From contig NZ_CANMQD010000002.1 in the NCBI RefSeq assembly GCF_947499945.1, forward strand, positions 636,543 through 700,542: a stretch of DNA of 64,000 bases, written 5' to 3'. The position numbers were made by a program, and so were the translations under genes. This document shows positions 52,982 through 62,388 of the stretch, piece after piece (the stretch's first letter is position 1; every line of letters begins with the position of its first letter). The notes under the pieces were generated by a model, which made no database searches, had not been told where the DNA came from, and saw nothing but the letters and a program-made list of their open reading frames with translations. This stretch comes from an uncultured Sulfitobacter sp. (GTDB lineage: Bacteria; Pseudomonadota; Alphaproteobacteria; Rhodobacterales; Rhodobacteraceae).

Positions 52982-55489
52982 ATGAGCCGCGAAAATTCGA
53001 CCACATTCCATGTCCGTGAGATGTCCTGCGCTTCTTGCGTAGGGCGGGTAGAAAAAGCGTTGCTGGCCGTGCCGGGGGTGCAGTCGGCATCTGTAAACCT
53101 TGCGGCAGAGACAGCGACAGTCGCGATGGCGGAAGGGTCGGGTATGGAGCCTGTCGTTACTGCGCTCAAAGACGCGGGCTACCCTGCGGAGCTGCAAACA
53201 TACAGGTTTTCAATCGAGAATATGTCTTGTGCGTCCTGTGTCGGGCGGGTTGAGCGCGCCCTCGGCGCAGTGCCGGGTGTTGTGACGGCTTCGGTCAATC
53301 TGGCGCAGGAAAGCGCAACAGTTCAAGCACTTGGTGTCTCCGCTGCGCAGATTTCACAGGTGGCGGGCGCTGCCGGTTATCCGGCGCGGTTGATTACGGA
53401 TGAGGGGGACACGGACGATACCCGCGACCGCAAGGCATCCGAGGCTGCACAACTAAAATCCATGACACTGCTAGCCGCAGCGTTGACCTTGCCTGTTTTC
53501 GTCCTTGAGATGGGCAGTCACCTGATCCCTGCGCTGCACATGTGGATCATGGACACGATGGGCATGGGGCTCAACTGGGGGATCCAGTTTGTCCTGACGA
53601 CCCTTGTTCTCGCAATCCCCGGGCGGCAATTCTATCTCAAAGGGTTTCCTGCGCTGTTCAAAGGTGCGCCTGACATGAATTCCCTTGTCGCTCTTGGCAC
53701 GTCTGCGGCATGGGGGTTTTCCACAGTCGCTTTGTTTGTGCCGATGCTTTTGCCAGAGGGCACGCGCGCAGTTTACTTTGAGGCGGCAGCGGTCATTGTC
53801 ACGCTTATTCTGCTGGGCCGGTTCCTTGAGGCCCGCGCTAAAGGGCGCACAGGGCAGGCGATTGCGCGGCTTGTCGGGCTAAAGGCCAAAACCGCCCATG
53901 TGGAGCGGAGCGGCGAGATTGTGGAGCTATCTGTCGATGAAATCGTGGTTGGCGATCTGGTGCAGGTGCGGCCAGGAGAAAAGATTGCCCTCGACGGGAT
54001 CGTGGTGCGCGGCGTTTCTTATGTCGATGAGAGCATGATCACCGGAGAGCCTGTGCCCGCTGAGAAATCGGAAGGCACAGAGGTTGTCGGTGGCACGGTA
54101 AACGGCACTGGCGCGCTGACATTCCGCGCCACGAAAGTGGGCGGAGACACAATGCTGGCCCAGATCATCCGCATGGTCGAAGAGGCACAGGGCGCCAAGC
54201 TGCCCATTCAGGATCTGGTCAACCGGATAACGCTTTGGTTTGTGCCTGTGGTGATGGGCGTTGCGGCGCTGACCTTTGTCGCATGGCTGGTGCTGGGGCC
54301 GTCTCCCGCCCTTGGTCTTGCGGTGGTAGCGGCGGTGTCTGTCCTGATCATTGCGTGCCCCTGTGCGATGGGGCTGGCGACGCCGACGTCGATCATGGTG
54401 GGCACGGGTCGTGCTGCGGAGCTCGGGGTTTTGTTCAGGCGTGGCGATGCCTTGCAGTCGCTGGGCGATATTGAGACTGTTGCCTTTGACAAGACCGGCA
54501 CACTGACGCAAGGGCGTCCGGAGTTGACCGATCTGCAGGTGATGGAAGGGTTCCAAGAGAGTGATGTGCTGCGGCTGGTGGCTTCGGTTGAGGCCACGTC
54601 CGAGCATCCTATTGCTGCTGCGATTGTGCGGCGTGCGGATCAGGAGGGGCTGGCACTTGGCGTTGTTGACACGTTTCAATCGATCACAGGGTACGGTGTC
54701 AGCGCCGTAGCTGATGGGCATGAAATCCTTGTTGGAGCCGACCGCCTTATGGTGCGCGAGGGTATCTCGCTTGATGCCTTGCAAGAATTTGGCACAGCGC
54801 TGGGGCAGGCGGGCAAGACCCCGCTCTATGCTGCAATTGACGGGCGTTTGGCCGCGATCATTGCAGTATCTGACCCCATCAAACCCAGCACGGCGCAGGC
54901 AATCGAAGCCCTGCACGCGCTGGGTCTTAAGGTTGCGATGATCACGGGTGATAATCAGGCCACGGCGGAAGCAATAGCCGCACAGCTGGGCATTGATACG
55001 GTCGTTGCCGAGGTCCTGCCGGAGGGCAAGGTCGCAGCACTACAACAGCTGCAATCGGGAGGGCGCAAGCTGGCCTTTGTCGGGGATGGGATCAATGATG
55101 CACCTGCCTTGGCCCATGCGGATGTGGGGGTGGCTATCGGCACAGGCACCGATGTGGCGATTGAGGCGGCGGATGTGGTGCTGATGTCTGGTGACCTGAA
55201 CGGAGTCGTGAACGCGCTGCATGTGAGCAAACGCACAATGCGCAACATCCGCCAGAACCTGTTCTGGGCTTTCGGCTATAACGCATTGCTGATCCCGGTG
55301 GCGGCAGGGGTGTTCTATCCGCTCTCGGGTCTGATGCTTTCACCCGCACTGGCTGCAGGGGCGATGGCGCTGTCGAGTGTGTTCGTGCTTTCCAATGCGT
55401 TGCGGCTGCGGTGGATCGCCCCTGCGACTGTGGAAGTGCAGACTACACGCGCTGACAACGACAAACTTGTGCCAGCAGCGGCAGAATAG
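52982..55489 (+). CDS. copA: Copper-exporting P1B-type ATPase
   Basis: The 835-residue protein has two N-terminal heavy-metal-associated domains (MSCASC, Cys16/Cys19 and Cys83/Cys86), eight membrane helices, the transport motif CPC (residues 459-461), DKTGT with phospho-Asp503, and the [10 protein letters not shown] hinge. The set YN and MSS in the last helices ([16 protein letters not shown]) marks the Cu(I) P1B-1 class. It pumps cytoplasmic Cu(I) to the periplasm. AGGAG precedes the ATG at 52982; the longer frame upstream overlaps the cytochrome remnant. cueR follows 10 bp after the stop. Confidence 0.96.
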   Translation: MSRENSTTFHVREMSCASCVGRVEKALLAVPGVQSASVNLAAETATVAMAEGSGMEPVVTALKDAGYPAELQTYRFSIENMSCASCVGRVERALGAVPGVVTASVNLAQESATVQALGVSAAQISQVAGAAGYPARLITDEGDTDDTRDRKASEAAQLKSMTLLAAALTLPVFVLEMGSHLIPALHMWIMDTMGMGLNWGIQFVLTTLVLAIPGRQFYLKGFPALFKGAPDMNSLVALGTSAAWGFSTVALFVPMLLPEGTRAVYFEAAAVIVTLILLGRFLEARAKGRTGQAIARLVGLKAKTAHVERSGEIVELSVDEIVVGDLVQVRPGEKIALDGIVVRGVSYVDESMITGEPVPAEKSEGTEVVGGTVNGTGALTFRATKVGGDTMLAQIIRMVEEAQGAKLPIQDLVNRITLWFVPVVMGVAALTFVAWLVLGPSPALGLAVVAAVSVLIIACPCAMGLATPTSIMVGTGRAAELGVLFRRGDALQSLGDIETVAFDKTGTLTQGRPELTDLQVMEGFQESDVLRLVASVEATSEHPIAAAIVRRADQEGLALGVVDTFQSITGYGVSAVADGHEILVGADRLMVREGISLDALQEFGTALGQAGKTPLYAAIDGRLAAIIAVSDPIKPSTAQAIEALHALGLKVAMITGDNQATAEAIAAQLGIDTVVAEVLPEGKVAALQQLQSGGRKLAFVGDGINDAPALAHADVGVAIGTGTDVAIEAADVVLMSGDLNGVVNALHVSKRTMRNIRQNLFWAFGYNALLIPVAAGVFYPLSGLMLSPALAAGAMALSSVFVLSNALRLRWIAPATVEVQTTRADNDKLVPAAAE

Positions 55490-55499
55490 GAGAGCGATG

Positions 55500-55895
55500 A
55501 TGAACATCGGCGAAGTTGCAAAGAAAGCCGGCCTGCCACCGAAAACGATACGCTATTATGAGGACATCGGCCTTATCAAACCACTTCGGGACGCCAACGG
55601 CTACCGCAGCTTTCGGGACAGTGACATGCACAAGTTGGCGTTTCTGGGTCGGTCCCGTGCGCTAGGATTTACCATTGAGGATTGCCGTAACCTGCTGGCA
55701 CTTTGGGACGACAAGGATCGCGCCAGCGCGGATGTTCGCGCGATTGCCAAGGAGCACCTCGCCCAGATCGAAAGCAAAATTGCAGACCTTGCGGCCATTC
55801 GTGACACGCTGTCGCATCTGGTTCGAGAATGCGCGGGTGATGGTCGCCCAGATTGCCCGATTATCAAAAAATTGGAAAACTTTTCGATCAAGTAA
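55500..55895 (+). CDS. cueR: CueR-type copper-responsive MerR regulator
   Basis: The 131-residue protein begins NIGEVAKKAGLPPKTIRYYE with the MerR helix-turn-helix, has the long dimerisation helix, and ends in CAGDGRPDC, two cysteines seven residues apart, as in the Cu(I)/Ag(I) site of CueR. It activates copper-export promoters by bending the long spacer between -35 and -10. AGGAG fits the ATG at 55500; one at 55497 is also possible. It follows copA in the same direction, and a CueR-like box lies at 57270. Confidence 0.93.
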   Translation: MNIGEVAKKAGLPPKTIRYYEDIGLIKPLRDANGYRSFRDSDMHKLAFLGRSRALGFTIEDCRNLLALWDDKDRASADVRAIAKEHLAQIESKIADLAAIRDTLSHLVRECAGDGRPDCPIIKKLENFSIK

Positions 55896-55902
55896 GGAAC
55901 AC

Positions 55903-55914
55903 TCCAGCGCTGGA
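55903..55914. promoter_or_regulatory. Perfect palindrome TCCAGCGCTGGA after cueR
   Basis: The 12-base palindrome lies 8 bp after the cueR stop and 45 bp before the DUF305 gene. It could be a small operator, or part of a weak terminator. No T-run follows. Confidence 0.35.
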
Positions 55915-55959
55915 TGCTTGTTAATCTGCCAGAAATAACAATTTTTGGAGAATATACAA

Positions 55960-56436
55960 ATGTCATATTGGCGCTTTTTCGCGATGATACTCACATCAAC
56001 CACCGTCATGCTCGGACTGATGTACCTCAACACCTATGCACTGGATCACGTCTTCTTTAGTGAAACGCGCACCTACATGGCGATTTACATGGGGGCGGTG
56101 ATGGCCGTAATCATGCTGGCCTTCATGCTGGGAATGTACACGAACCGCACTGCGAACATCGCAATTTTCGCGGGCAGTGCGATTGTGTTTGCAGGTGCTC
56201 TGTTTCTGGTCCGAAGCCAGTCTACCATAGATGACACTTCATGGATGAGCGCGATGATCCCGCACCACTCGATAGCAATCCTGACATCGGAACGGGCGAA
56301 CATCTCCGACCCGCGAGTACGAAAGCTGGCCGATGACATCATCGAAGCGCAGCGACTTGAGATCGCGGAGATGAAAGCGCTCATTGCTGATTTGAACGGT
56401 GGTCCAGCCGCCACTCCTGAAATCGACGGTAAATAA
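55960..56436 (+). CDS. DUF305 membrane protein
   Basis: The 158-residue protein has three membrane helices (near residues 6-28, 40-62 and 67-88) and a C-terminal DUF305 domain with MIPHHSIAILTSERANISDP and IIEAQRLEIAEMKALI. The paired histidines are the family hallmark; DUF305 proteins are often found with copper genes and may bind metal. GGAG lies before the ATG at 55960, although the spacing is long. It precedes the glutaredoxin-MauE gene by 11 bp. Confidence 0.85.
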   Translation: MSYWRFFAMILTSTTVMLGLMYLNTYALDHVFFSETRTYMAIYMGAVMAVIMLAFMLGMYTNRTANIAIFAGSAIVFAGALFLVRSQSTIDDTSWMSAMIPHHSIAILTSERANISDPRVRKLADDIIEAQRLEIAEMKALIADLNGGPAATPEIDGK

Positions 56437-56447
56437 GGGGTCGTGTA

Positions 56448-57206
56448 ATGCCACTTGATCAATCAAAGACAAAAGCAAAGCTGTACCGGATGGTGACGGA
56501 TGAACACACGTGTCCCTACGGTCTTAAATCAAAGGATCTGCTTGAGCGTCAGGGCTTCGACGTTGAGGACCACAAGCTTGAGACAAGAGAAGAAACAGAT
56601 GCTTTTATGAAAAAGCATGGTGTAGAGACAACTCCGCAAGCATTCATCGGGGGTGACCGTATCGGTGGTTATGAGGCGCTTCGCGTTCATTTCGACCTCG
56701 ACAAGCCTGAAAGTGAACGGTCGAACACGACCTACCAGCCGGTGATTGCGATCTTCTCGGTGGCATTTTTGATGGCGCTTGGTCTGTCTTGGTACAGTTT
56801 CGAGACGATATTCACCCTCCGTGCATTTGAATGGTTCATCTCGATTTCGATGTGTTTTCTGGCGGTGCAAAAGCTGCAGGACATCGAGAGTTTTTCGACG
56901 ATGTTTCTCAACTATGACCTGCTGGCCCAACGATGGGTGCCTTATGGTAAGGTATATCCCTTTGGAGAGGCGCTGGCCGGTATCCTTATGACTGCGGGTG
57001 CGCTGACATGGCTTTCTGCGCCTGTGGCGATCACGATCGGCCTGATCGGTGCTGTGTCAGTCATCAAGGCGGTCTACGTCGACAAGCGTGAATTGAAATG
57101 CGCCTGCGTCGGTGGAGACAGCAGCGTACCGCTCGGTTTTATCTCGTTGACTGAAAATCTGATGATGCTTGGAATGGGTGGATGGATGTTGGCACGGATG
57201 CTTTGA
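56448..57206 (+). CDS. Glutaredoxin-MauE/DoxX-like membrane fusion protein
   Basis: The 252-residue protein has an N-terminal glutaredoxin domain (TCPYGLKSKDLLERQGFDVE, with Cys22 and a CPYG monothiol-type site; TTPQAFIGGDRIGGYEAL for glutathione binding) followed by a MauE/DoxX-like region with four membrane helices and the CAC pair in ELKCACVGGDSSVPLGFISL. The fusion suggests redox control of thiols or of copper at the membrane. It follows the DUF305 gene in the island. A decayed copy of its C-terminal part lies at 39700-39934. Confidence 0.88.
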   Translation: MPLDQSKTKAKLYRMVTDEHTCPYGLKSKDLLERQGFDVEDHKLETREETDAFMKKHGVETTPQAFIGGDRIGGYEALRVHFDLDKPESERSNTTYQPVIAIFSVAFLMALGLSWYSFETIFTLRAFEWFISISMCFLAVQKLQDIESFSTMFLNYDLLAQRWVPYGKVYPFGEALAGILMTAGALTWLSAPVAITIGLIGAVSVIKAVYVDKRELKCACVGGDSSVPLGFISLTENLMMLGMGGWMLARML

Positions 57207-57262
57207 GGTTTATCGGTCAAACTGGCTGCGTTCAGCGCATCCACGCTTGTATCACAAAATAG

Positions 57263-57300
57263 TTGCAAACCTTCCTGCGCTGGACGGATTGACAGGAAGG
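57263..57300 (+). promoter_or_regulatory. CueR-like promoter before the second copper operon
   Basis: TTGCAA (57263-57268) could be a -35. It is followed by CCTTCC-TGCGCT-GGACGG (57270-57287), close to the CueR box CCTTCC-N7-GGAAGG with one base changed and a spacing shorter by one. CCTTCCTG (57270-57277) also pairs with CAGGAAGG (57293-57300). It lies 24 bp before the ATG at 57324 and so can drive the genes that follow. Confidence 0.55.
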
Positions 57301-57323
57301 ACGCAGTTGCCCACACGAGAGGG

Positions 57324-57728
57324 ATGAGTATGCTTAAATCCATATATGCAATGATGAAAACGTTGGCGTGCGCTGCGTTTGTCTTTGCTTTGGTGCTCCT
57401 CCCTCCCTCCACCGCCCATGAATCAGCGGCCATGCATGGTGGCCAGCATTCCGCTTCCGAGACTTTGGCAGTTGGCGTTGATCACCAAACCTACGGTATG
57501 TCGCAGGTTGCTCAAGTAGCTGGAAATTGTGGGTCTGTGGATAGTGCCGAAGGGCAAGACCATGCGGCGGGTAAATGCTGTAGTGGTATTTGCAGTTCTG
57601 TAGTCCTCAATGAGACGGCCCCAGTCTTTGTCGAGCATACTATTGCTGACCGCTACATCCTCCTTCAAGCTCAGGCGCGCTCGACTGAGCCTTCAGGCTT
57701 TTTACGCCCTCCCCAAATTCTGACCTGA
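57324..57728 (+). CDS. Small exported His/Cys protein at head of copper operon
   Basis: The 134-residue protein has a signal peptide (to about residue 33, STA-HES), a stretch with MHGGQHSASET, a cysteine cluster (GKCCSGICSS) and a RPPQILT end. It matches the plan of the protein at 41266-41658. The cysteines and the CueR-like box upstream suggest a copper-related role. It precedes the lipoprotein-TolC-multicopper oxidase genes in the same direction. No characterised homologue is recognised. Confidence 0.7.
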   Translation: MSMLKSIYAMMKTLACAAFVFALVLLPPSTAHESAAMHGGQHSASETLAVGVDHQTYGMSQVAQVAGNCGSVDSAEGQDHAAGKCCSGICSSVVLNETAPVFVEHTIADRYILLQAQARSTEPSGFLRPPQILT

Positions 57729-57803
57729 TCATAGGCTCTTAACAGGGCCTTCGTTTCGCGCGCTTTGCACGCGGTTCCGAAGTTCATCAGTCAGGCACGA
57801 TCC

Positions 57804-58046
57804 ATGAAAATTCAAATACTTTTGGGGGCTTCGGCCCTTGCTCTTGGCGCATGCGCACAAGAACTCAAACCTTTGCCCTATACCGCGACGCCATTGCCCG
57901 TCGTTGCGGCGCAACAAGCCGTTACCAACGCGGCCGTTGTGTCGCCTGTGAGGTATCAAAATCCCCTTGCCGGATACACATATCGCGGCCCGACCGGCCC
58001 TCGCGATTGGCGCACCGTCAACGAAGAACAGTCGGAGGGAAATTGA
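57804..58046 (+). CDS. Small lipoprotein
   Basis: The 80-residue protein has a signal peptide with a lipobox (ALGAC, Cys16 or so) and a short Pro-rich mature part with GPTGPRDWRTVNEEQSEGN at the end. Its TGA overlaps the ATG of the TolC-type gene by one base, so it is translated with the outer-membrane channel. A role in assembling or anchoring the channel is possible but not shown. I do not recognise a named family with confidence. Confidence 0.75.
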   Translation: MKIQILLGASALALGACAQELKPLPYTATPLPVVAAQQAVTNAAVVSPVRYQNPLAGYTYRGPTGPRDWRTVNEEQSEGN

Positions 58047-59512
58047 TGCGTATTTCTAAATTACCACTGATTGCCGGATTTCCGCTGTTTTTGGGAGCAT
58101 GCGCTGTGGTAGTGCCTGGCGCCTATACGGAGCCCAAAGCAGGCTTTGCCAACGTTGCAAGCCAGGTGACACCTGCAATAGGAAAGCGAACTGTGTTTGC
58201 CGAAACCCAGGCTGAAAACGAGGCTTTGAGAAAACAAGTTCATGCGATGGTGCATCGTAAGACGATCTCGGCGGACACTGCCGTTCAGGTGGCATTGCTC
58301 AACAACAAAGGGCTTCAGGCATCCTATGCAAACGTAGGATTGTCAGCTGCTGACGCATGGCAGCAATCAACGCCAGAGAACCCTGTGGTATCGATCGGCA
58401 TATTGGGGATAGGTGCGCCTGAATTGGGTGCCTACCGTGCCATCGAGGGTTTGATACGCGCAAATATTCTGGACGCGACAACGCGCAAACAGCGCCGCGA
58501 AATTGCTGACGCCAGCTTTCGCCAAGCACAGCTAAGCGCTGTAAATGACACCCTCGCACTGGCAAACCAGACCCGTCAGGCGTGGATCACATCCGTAGCT
58601 GCGTTTGAGGCTGTCGGGTATCTCAAACGCGCCAAAGTCACCTCGGATGCAGGGTCGGAATTGGCACGCAAGCTTGGTGAGACTGGTGCGCTTAACAAGG
58701 CAGGACAGGCCCGCGAGCAGGCGTTCAATGCCGAATTGGCGGGGCAGCTTGCAAAGGCCCGTCTGAATGCAGCCAAGTCGAAAGAGGAGCTGACACGGTT
58801 GATGGGCCTCTGGGGAACCGAGGTTGATTACTATGTGCCCGACGCATTGCCTGCTTTGCCCAAGTCAGTAGGCAACATTGGAAACATCGAAACGAAAGCA
58901 TTGCGCAACCGCGTTGATCTGCGTGTGGTAAAGCTTGGTCTTGAAGCCCAAGCGGCAGCCTTCGGTCTTACGGATCAAACCCGCATCGTCAGCGATCTTG
59001 AAATTGTTGGTGGCGCGGAATTCGAGCGCGAGGCAGGCGAGGATGGCGATACCGAAAAGGTCCTTACACCTCAGGTGGAGCTCGAGTTTGCTATTCCCAT
59101 CTATGACACAGGCAAGGCGCGGATGCGCAAGGCTGAGCTGATGTATCTGCAAGCGGCCAATGTGCTTGCGGAAACGGCGGTGAATGTCCGCTCTGAGGCG
59201 CGCGGGGCGCAAGCATCTTATCATGCCTCGTATAAGATTGCGCGGCACTACAGGGATGTCTTGGTTCCGCTGCGCAAGACCGTCGAGGAGGAAGGTCTGC
59301 TCTCCTACAACGGGATGATCACAAACACATTCGAACTGCTGACAGATGTGCGCGAGAAGTTGAGCGCATCTCTTGAGGCAGCAAACGCAAAAAGTGATTT
59401 CTACAGGGCTCAGGCCGATCTGACAGCCGCCATTTATGGCGGTGGTGCAGGTGGCGGTGGTGCTGTTGGAGAAGGCGCAACAGTTGCCGCCGGTGGCGGC
59501 GCAGGACACTGA
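58046..59512 (+). CDS. TolC-family outer-membrane efflux channel (CusC-like)
   Basis: The 488-residue protein has a lipobox signal (FLGAC) and the long coiled helices of TolC proteins (QVALLNNKGLQASYANVGLS, SAADAWQQS; EVTSDAGSELARKLGETGAL; then VELEFAIPIYDTGKARMRKA). It ends in a Gly-rich tail (YGGGAGGGGAVGEGATVAAG). With the CusA and CusB proteins it would form the tripartite copper efflux complex, although its gene is some 11 kb from cusBA in this island. GGAGGG precedes the ATG at 58046. Confidence 0.88.
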   Translation: MRISKLPLIAGFPLFLGACAVVVPGAYTEPKAGFANVASQVTPAIGKRTVFAETQAENEALRKQVHAMVHRKTISADTAVQVALLNNKGLQASYANVGLSAADAWQQSTPENPVVSIGILGIGAPELGAYRAIEGLIRANILDATTRKQRREIADASFRQAQLSAVNDTLALANQTRQAWITSVAAFEAVGYLKRAKVTSDAGSELARKLGETGALNKAGQAREQAFNAELAGQLAKARLNAAKSKEELTRLMGLWGTEVDYYVPDALPALPKSVGNIGNIETKALRNRVDLRVVKLGLEAQAAAFGLTDQTRIVSDLEIVGGAEFEREAGEDGDTEKVLTPQVELEFAIPIYDTGKARMRKAELMYLQAANVLAETAVNVRSEARGAQASYHASYKIARHYRDVLVPLRKTVEEEGLLSYNGMITNTFELLTDVREKLSASLEAANAKSDFYRAQADLTAAIYGGGAGGGGAVGEGATVAAGGGAGH

Positions 59513-59525
59513 AAGGAAAGATGAT

Positions 59526-60884
59526 ATGTTGAATAGACGTCAATTACTCGGAGCAGGTGCTGCTGGTGCAACGCTTGTCTCTTCCCAAGCTTGGGGCAAG
59601 ACCCTGAACATGGGTTTGCCAGAAGCTGCACAAATGGACAGTGCGGCGACGGCAATCACGCCGCGCCCCTCTTCGGGTGTGGATTACAATCCTGTTGTGA
59701 CCCTGAATGGATGGACCCTGCCGCACCGCATGAACAACGGGGTCAAGGAATTCCACCTTGTCGCCGAGCCGGTTGAGCGCGAGCTGGCCGATGGTATGAT
59801 CGCCCACCTCTGGGGCTACAACGGCCAGTCGACCGGTCCCACGATTGAGGCCGTGGAGGGTGACCGCGTGCGGATATATGTCACCAACAAATTGCCTGAG
59901 AATACCTCCGTGCATTGGCATGGGCTGATCCTGCCCTCGGGCATGGACGGTGTGGTGGGCCTCAGCCATCCGGGGATCAAACCGGGCAAAACCTTTGTCT
60001 ATGAGTTTGATCTGATCAAATCCGGCACCTTCATGTATCACCCGCACGCCGACGAGATGGTGCAGATGGCCATGGGGATGATGGGCATGTTTGTGGTCCA
60101 CCCCAAAGACCCGACCTTCATGCCAGTCGATCGCGATTTCCTGATCATGCTCAATGCTTTCGACATTGATCCCGGCACTTATGTCCCGCGCATCATGACG
60201 ATGTCTGACTTCAACCTGTGGACATGGAACAGCCGGATTTTTCCCGACATTGATCCGCTGGTCGTGAACCGAGGCGACAAAGTGCGCGTTCGCGTCGGCA
60301 ACCTCACGATGACCAACCACCCGATCCACATGCACGGTTATGACTTCAAGGTGACCTGTACCGACGGTGGCTGGGTGCCGGAGTCTGCGCAATGGCCTGA
60401 AGTCAGTATTGATATTCCTGTGGGTGCGATGCGGGCGTATGAGTTCACCGCTGATCACTTGGGCGACTGGGCTATTCACTGTCACAAGTCGCATCACACG
60501 ATGAATGCCATGGGCCATGACGTGCCAACGTTCATCGGTGTCAACAAAGAGCAGTTGACCAAAAAAATCCGCTCGTTCCAGCCTGACTATATGCCGATGG
60601 GTACGGCGGGTATGGGCGACATGGGCAAGATGACCATGGAATTGCCCGACAACACGATCCCGATGATGAACGGATGGGGACCGCACGGACCCATCGAGAT
60701 GGGTGGCATGTTCTCTGTTGTGAAAGTCCGCGAAGGCATCGAGGCGGACGATTACGAGGACCCGGGCTGGTACGACAATCCTCCCGGCGAGCAAGCGTAT
60801 GAGTGGACTGGCGAATTGCCGGAATTTGCCTCCAACGACAGTCCGAAAACCATTCTCACACCCAAACCAACGCAGAAGGGCTGA
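59526..60884 (+). CDS. Tat-exported multicopper oxidase
   Basis: The 452-residue protein starts MLNRRQLLGAGAAGATL, a twin-arginine signal. The copper ligands are visible as HWHG (His130, His132), HPHAD (His172, His174), HPIHMHG (His265, His268, His270) and HCHKSHH (His318, Cys319, His320), so type 1, 2 and 3 sites are all present. A Met-rich stretch (MGTAGMGDMGKMTMELPD) follows the last copper site, as in copper-resistance oxidases. It should oxidise Cu(I) to Cu(II) in the periplasm. It follows the TolC-type gene by 13 bp. Confidence 0.93.
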   Translation: MLNRRQLLGAGAAGATLVSSQAWGKTLNMGLPEAAQMDSAATAITPRPSSGVDYNPVVTLNGWTLPHRMNNGVKEFHLVAEPVERELADGMIAHLWGYNGQSTGPTIEAVEGDRVRIYVTNKLPENTSVHWHGLILPSGMDGVVGLSHPGIKPGKTFVYEFDLIKSGTFMYHPHADEMVQMAMGMMGMFVVHPKDPTFMPVDRDFLIMLNAFDIDPGTYVPRIMTMSDFNLWTWNSRIFPDIDPLVVNRGDKVRVRVGNLTMTNHPIHMHGYDFKVTCTDGGWVPESAQWPEVSIDIPVGAMRAYEFTADHLGDWAIHCHKSHHTMNAMGHDVPTFIGVNKEQLTKKIRSFQPDYMPMGTAGMGDMGKMTMELPDNTIPMMNGWGPHGPIEMGGMFSVVKVREGIEADDYEDPGWYDNPPGEQAYEWTGELPEFASNDSPKTILTPKPTQKG

Positions 60885-60944
60885 AACAGTCTTTTGATCG
60901 ACCTTACACATAAATCTACACACTTAAATCTACAGGATAAACTG

Positions 60945-61757
60945 ATGAAAAACCTACTTTTGACGACAGCACTCGCCTTCACTCTTGTCGCACCAGCATA
61001 CGCTGCGGGCACCCACGACGGGGGACATGACGAGGTAAAGACTGAAGAGGCCGAAGGCCACGGCAACCATGATGCGGGACACGGTGACGCCCACGCTGAA
61101 ATGATGATGATCGGGATGCCAGGTGACGCCGCAAAGGTGGACCGGACAATCAACGTGACCATGGTTGAAACGGACGATGGCAAAATGCTCCTTGAGGGTG
61201 ACGAGATGACCTTCAAAACTGGTGAAACGATCCGGTTTGTCATCGAGAACAAGGGCGAACTGGAGCATGAGTTCGTGTTGGACACGATGGAGCGCAACGC
61301 CGAGCACAAAATCGAAATGGCCAAAATGATGATGGAGCATGACGATCCAAACCGCATCACCCTTGATGCGGGAGCCTCTGGTGAGGTGATTTGGACCTTT
61401 GCAAATGACGGTGCATTCGAGGCCGCTTGCCTCATTCCGGGTCACTACGAATCCGGTATGTTCCGCGTTGTTGCCGTTGGCGAACACGCAATGATGGCGG
61501 ATATGAAAATGGCAGCAGCAGAAGTGCAAGTGGCGCAGGCCGTTGTTGAATACACCAAGGGCAAGGTGACAAAAGTGGATGCAAAAGGCGGTAAGGTCAC
61601 GATTGATCACGGCCCTCTGTTGAACCTTGATATGCCTGCTATGAAGATGGTGTTTCGCGCGGACGAGGCAATGATTTCCAAACTGTCCGAAGGCCAAGAG
61701 ATCGAATTCGTCGCCGAGCCGGTTAAAGGCAAGCTGACCGTTACACAACTTAAGTAA
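60945..61757 (+). CDS. Cupredoxin fused to a CusF-like domain
   Basis: The 270-residue protein has a signal peptide (to about residue 20), a His-rich linker (GTHDGGHDEVK, HGNHDAGHGDAHAEMMMIGM), a cupredoxin domain with the type 1 copper ligands in ELEHEFVLDT and AACLIPGHYESGM, and a C-terminal CusF-like barrel (ITHGP-like TIDHGPLLNLDMPAMKMVF). The fusion joins a copper-electron-transfer domain with a Cu(I)-chaperone domain. It follows the multicopper oxidase gene by 60 bp and may pass it copper or electrons. Confidence 0.88.
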   Translation: MKNLLLTTALAFTLVAPAYAAGTHDGGHDEVKTEEAEGHGNHDAGHGDAHAEMMMIGMPGDAAKVDRTINVTMVETDDGKMLLEGDEMTFKTGETIRFVIENKGELEHEFVLDTMERNAEHKIEMAKMMMEHDDPNRITLDAGASGEVIWTFANDGAFEAACLIPGHYESGMFRVVAVGEHAMMADMKMAAAEVQVAQAVVEYTKGKVTKVDAKGGKVTIDHGPLLNLDMPAMKMVFRADEAMISKLSEGQEIEFVAEPVKGKLTVTQLK

Positions 61758-61764
61758 CATGTTC

Positions 61765-61791
61765 AGGAGGCGATGTGTTTCATCGCCTCCT
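61765..61791 (+). terminator. Strong hairpin after the cupredoxin-CusF gene
   Basis: AGGAGGCGATG (61765-61775) pairs perfectly with CATCGCCTCCT (61781-61791) around TGTTT. Eleven base pairs make it the strongest hairpin of the island, 7 bp after the stop. There is no T-run after it. Confidence 0.75.
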
Positions 61792-61860
61792 AGCATCCGA
61801 TCAAACGATCCCATGTTTGTGTCAACGCCCCCCCAAAGCACTGGTTAAATGGAGCATGAA

Positions 61861-62388
61861 ATGAAGATTTTCTTTATGACGCTACTCACCCTGAGCAGCT
61901 GGAATATTGCCGCGATGAGCGCGCAGGCAAGCACGGGAGTAGGCGAGGAGCCTCATGCCCGCGCATACGACCACCCTGGACATGTTCCCATCGGAGAGCC
62001 GGCATCGGGAAAAGAGATCACCCACACAATCGAGATCAATATCGAGGAAACGCAAAGCGGTTATATGCTTTTCGACCCTGACGCGATCCATATCAAAGAG
62101 GGATCGGTCGTTCGGTTCGTGATCAACAATTTTGGTGATCTGGACCATGAGTTTTTCCTGGGATCTTTTGAAGAGATCAAAAAGCATCAGCAATGGATGC
62201 TAGAGCACCCTGAAATGAAGCATGAAGATCCAAATGCGGTATCGATCCCAAGTGGGTCGAGCAAAATGCTGGACTGGAATTTTTTGAGCAAAACCAACCT
62301 CGAGTTCGTCTGCTTGGTCACGGGGCACCGCGAGGCGGGGATGTTTGGCGTCATTATGGTGCATGACCACCTCGCGCCAAAGCAATGA
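61861..62388 (+). CDS. Cupredoxin-domain protein
   Basis: The 175-residue protein has a signal peptide (to about residue 22, MSAQA-ST) and a cupredoxin domain with HEFFLGSFEEI and FVCLVTGHREAGMFG, holding the His, Cys, His and Met ligands of a type 1 copper site. It is a paralogue of the cupredoxin part of the protein at 60945 but lacks the CusF domain. GGAG fits the ATG at 61861 better than the upstream ATG at 61849. Its TGA overlaps the start of the ABC-type gene. Confidence 0.85.
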   Translation: MKIFFMTLLTLSSWNIAAMSAQASTGVGEEPHARAYDHPGHVPIGEPASGKEITHTIEINIEETQSGYMLFDPDAIHIKEGSVVRFVINNFGDLDHEFFLGSFEEIKKHQQWMLEHPEMKHEDPNAVSIPSGSSKMLDWNFLSKTNLEFVCLVTGHREAGMFGVIMVHDHLAPKQ

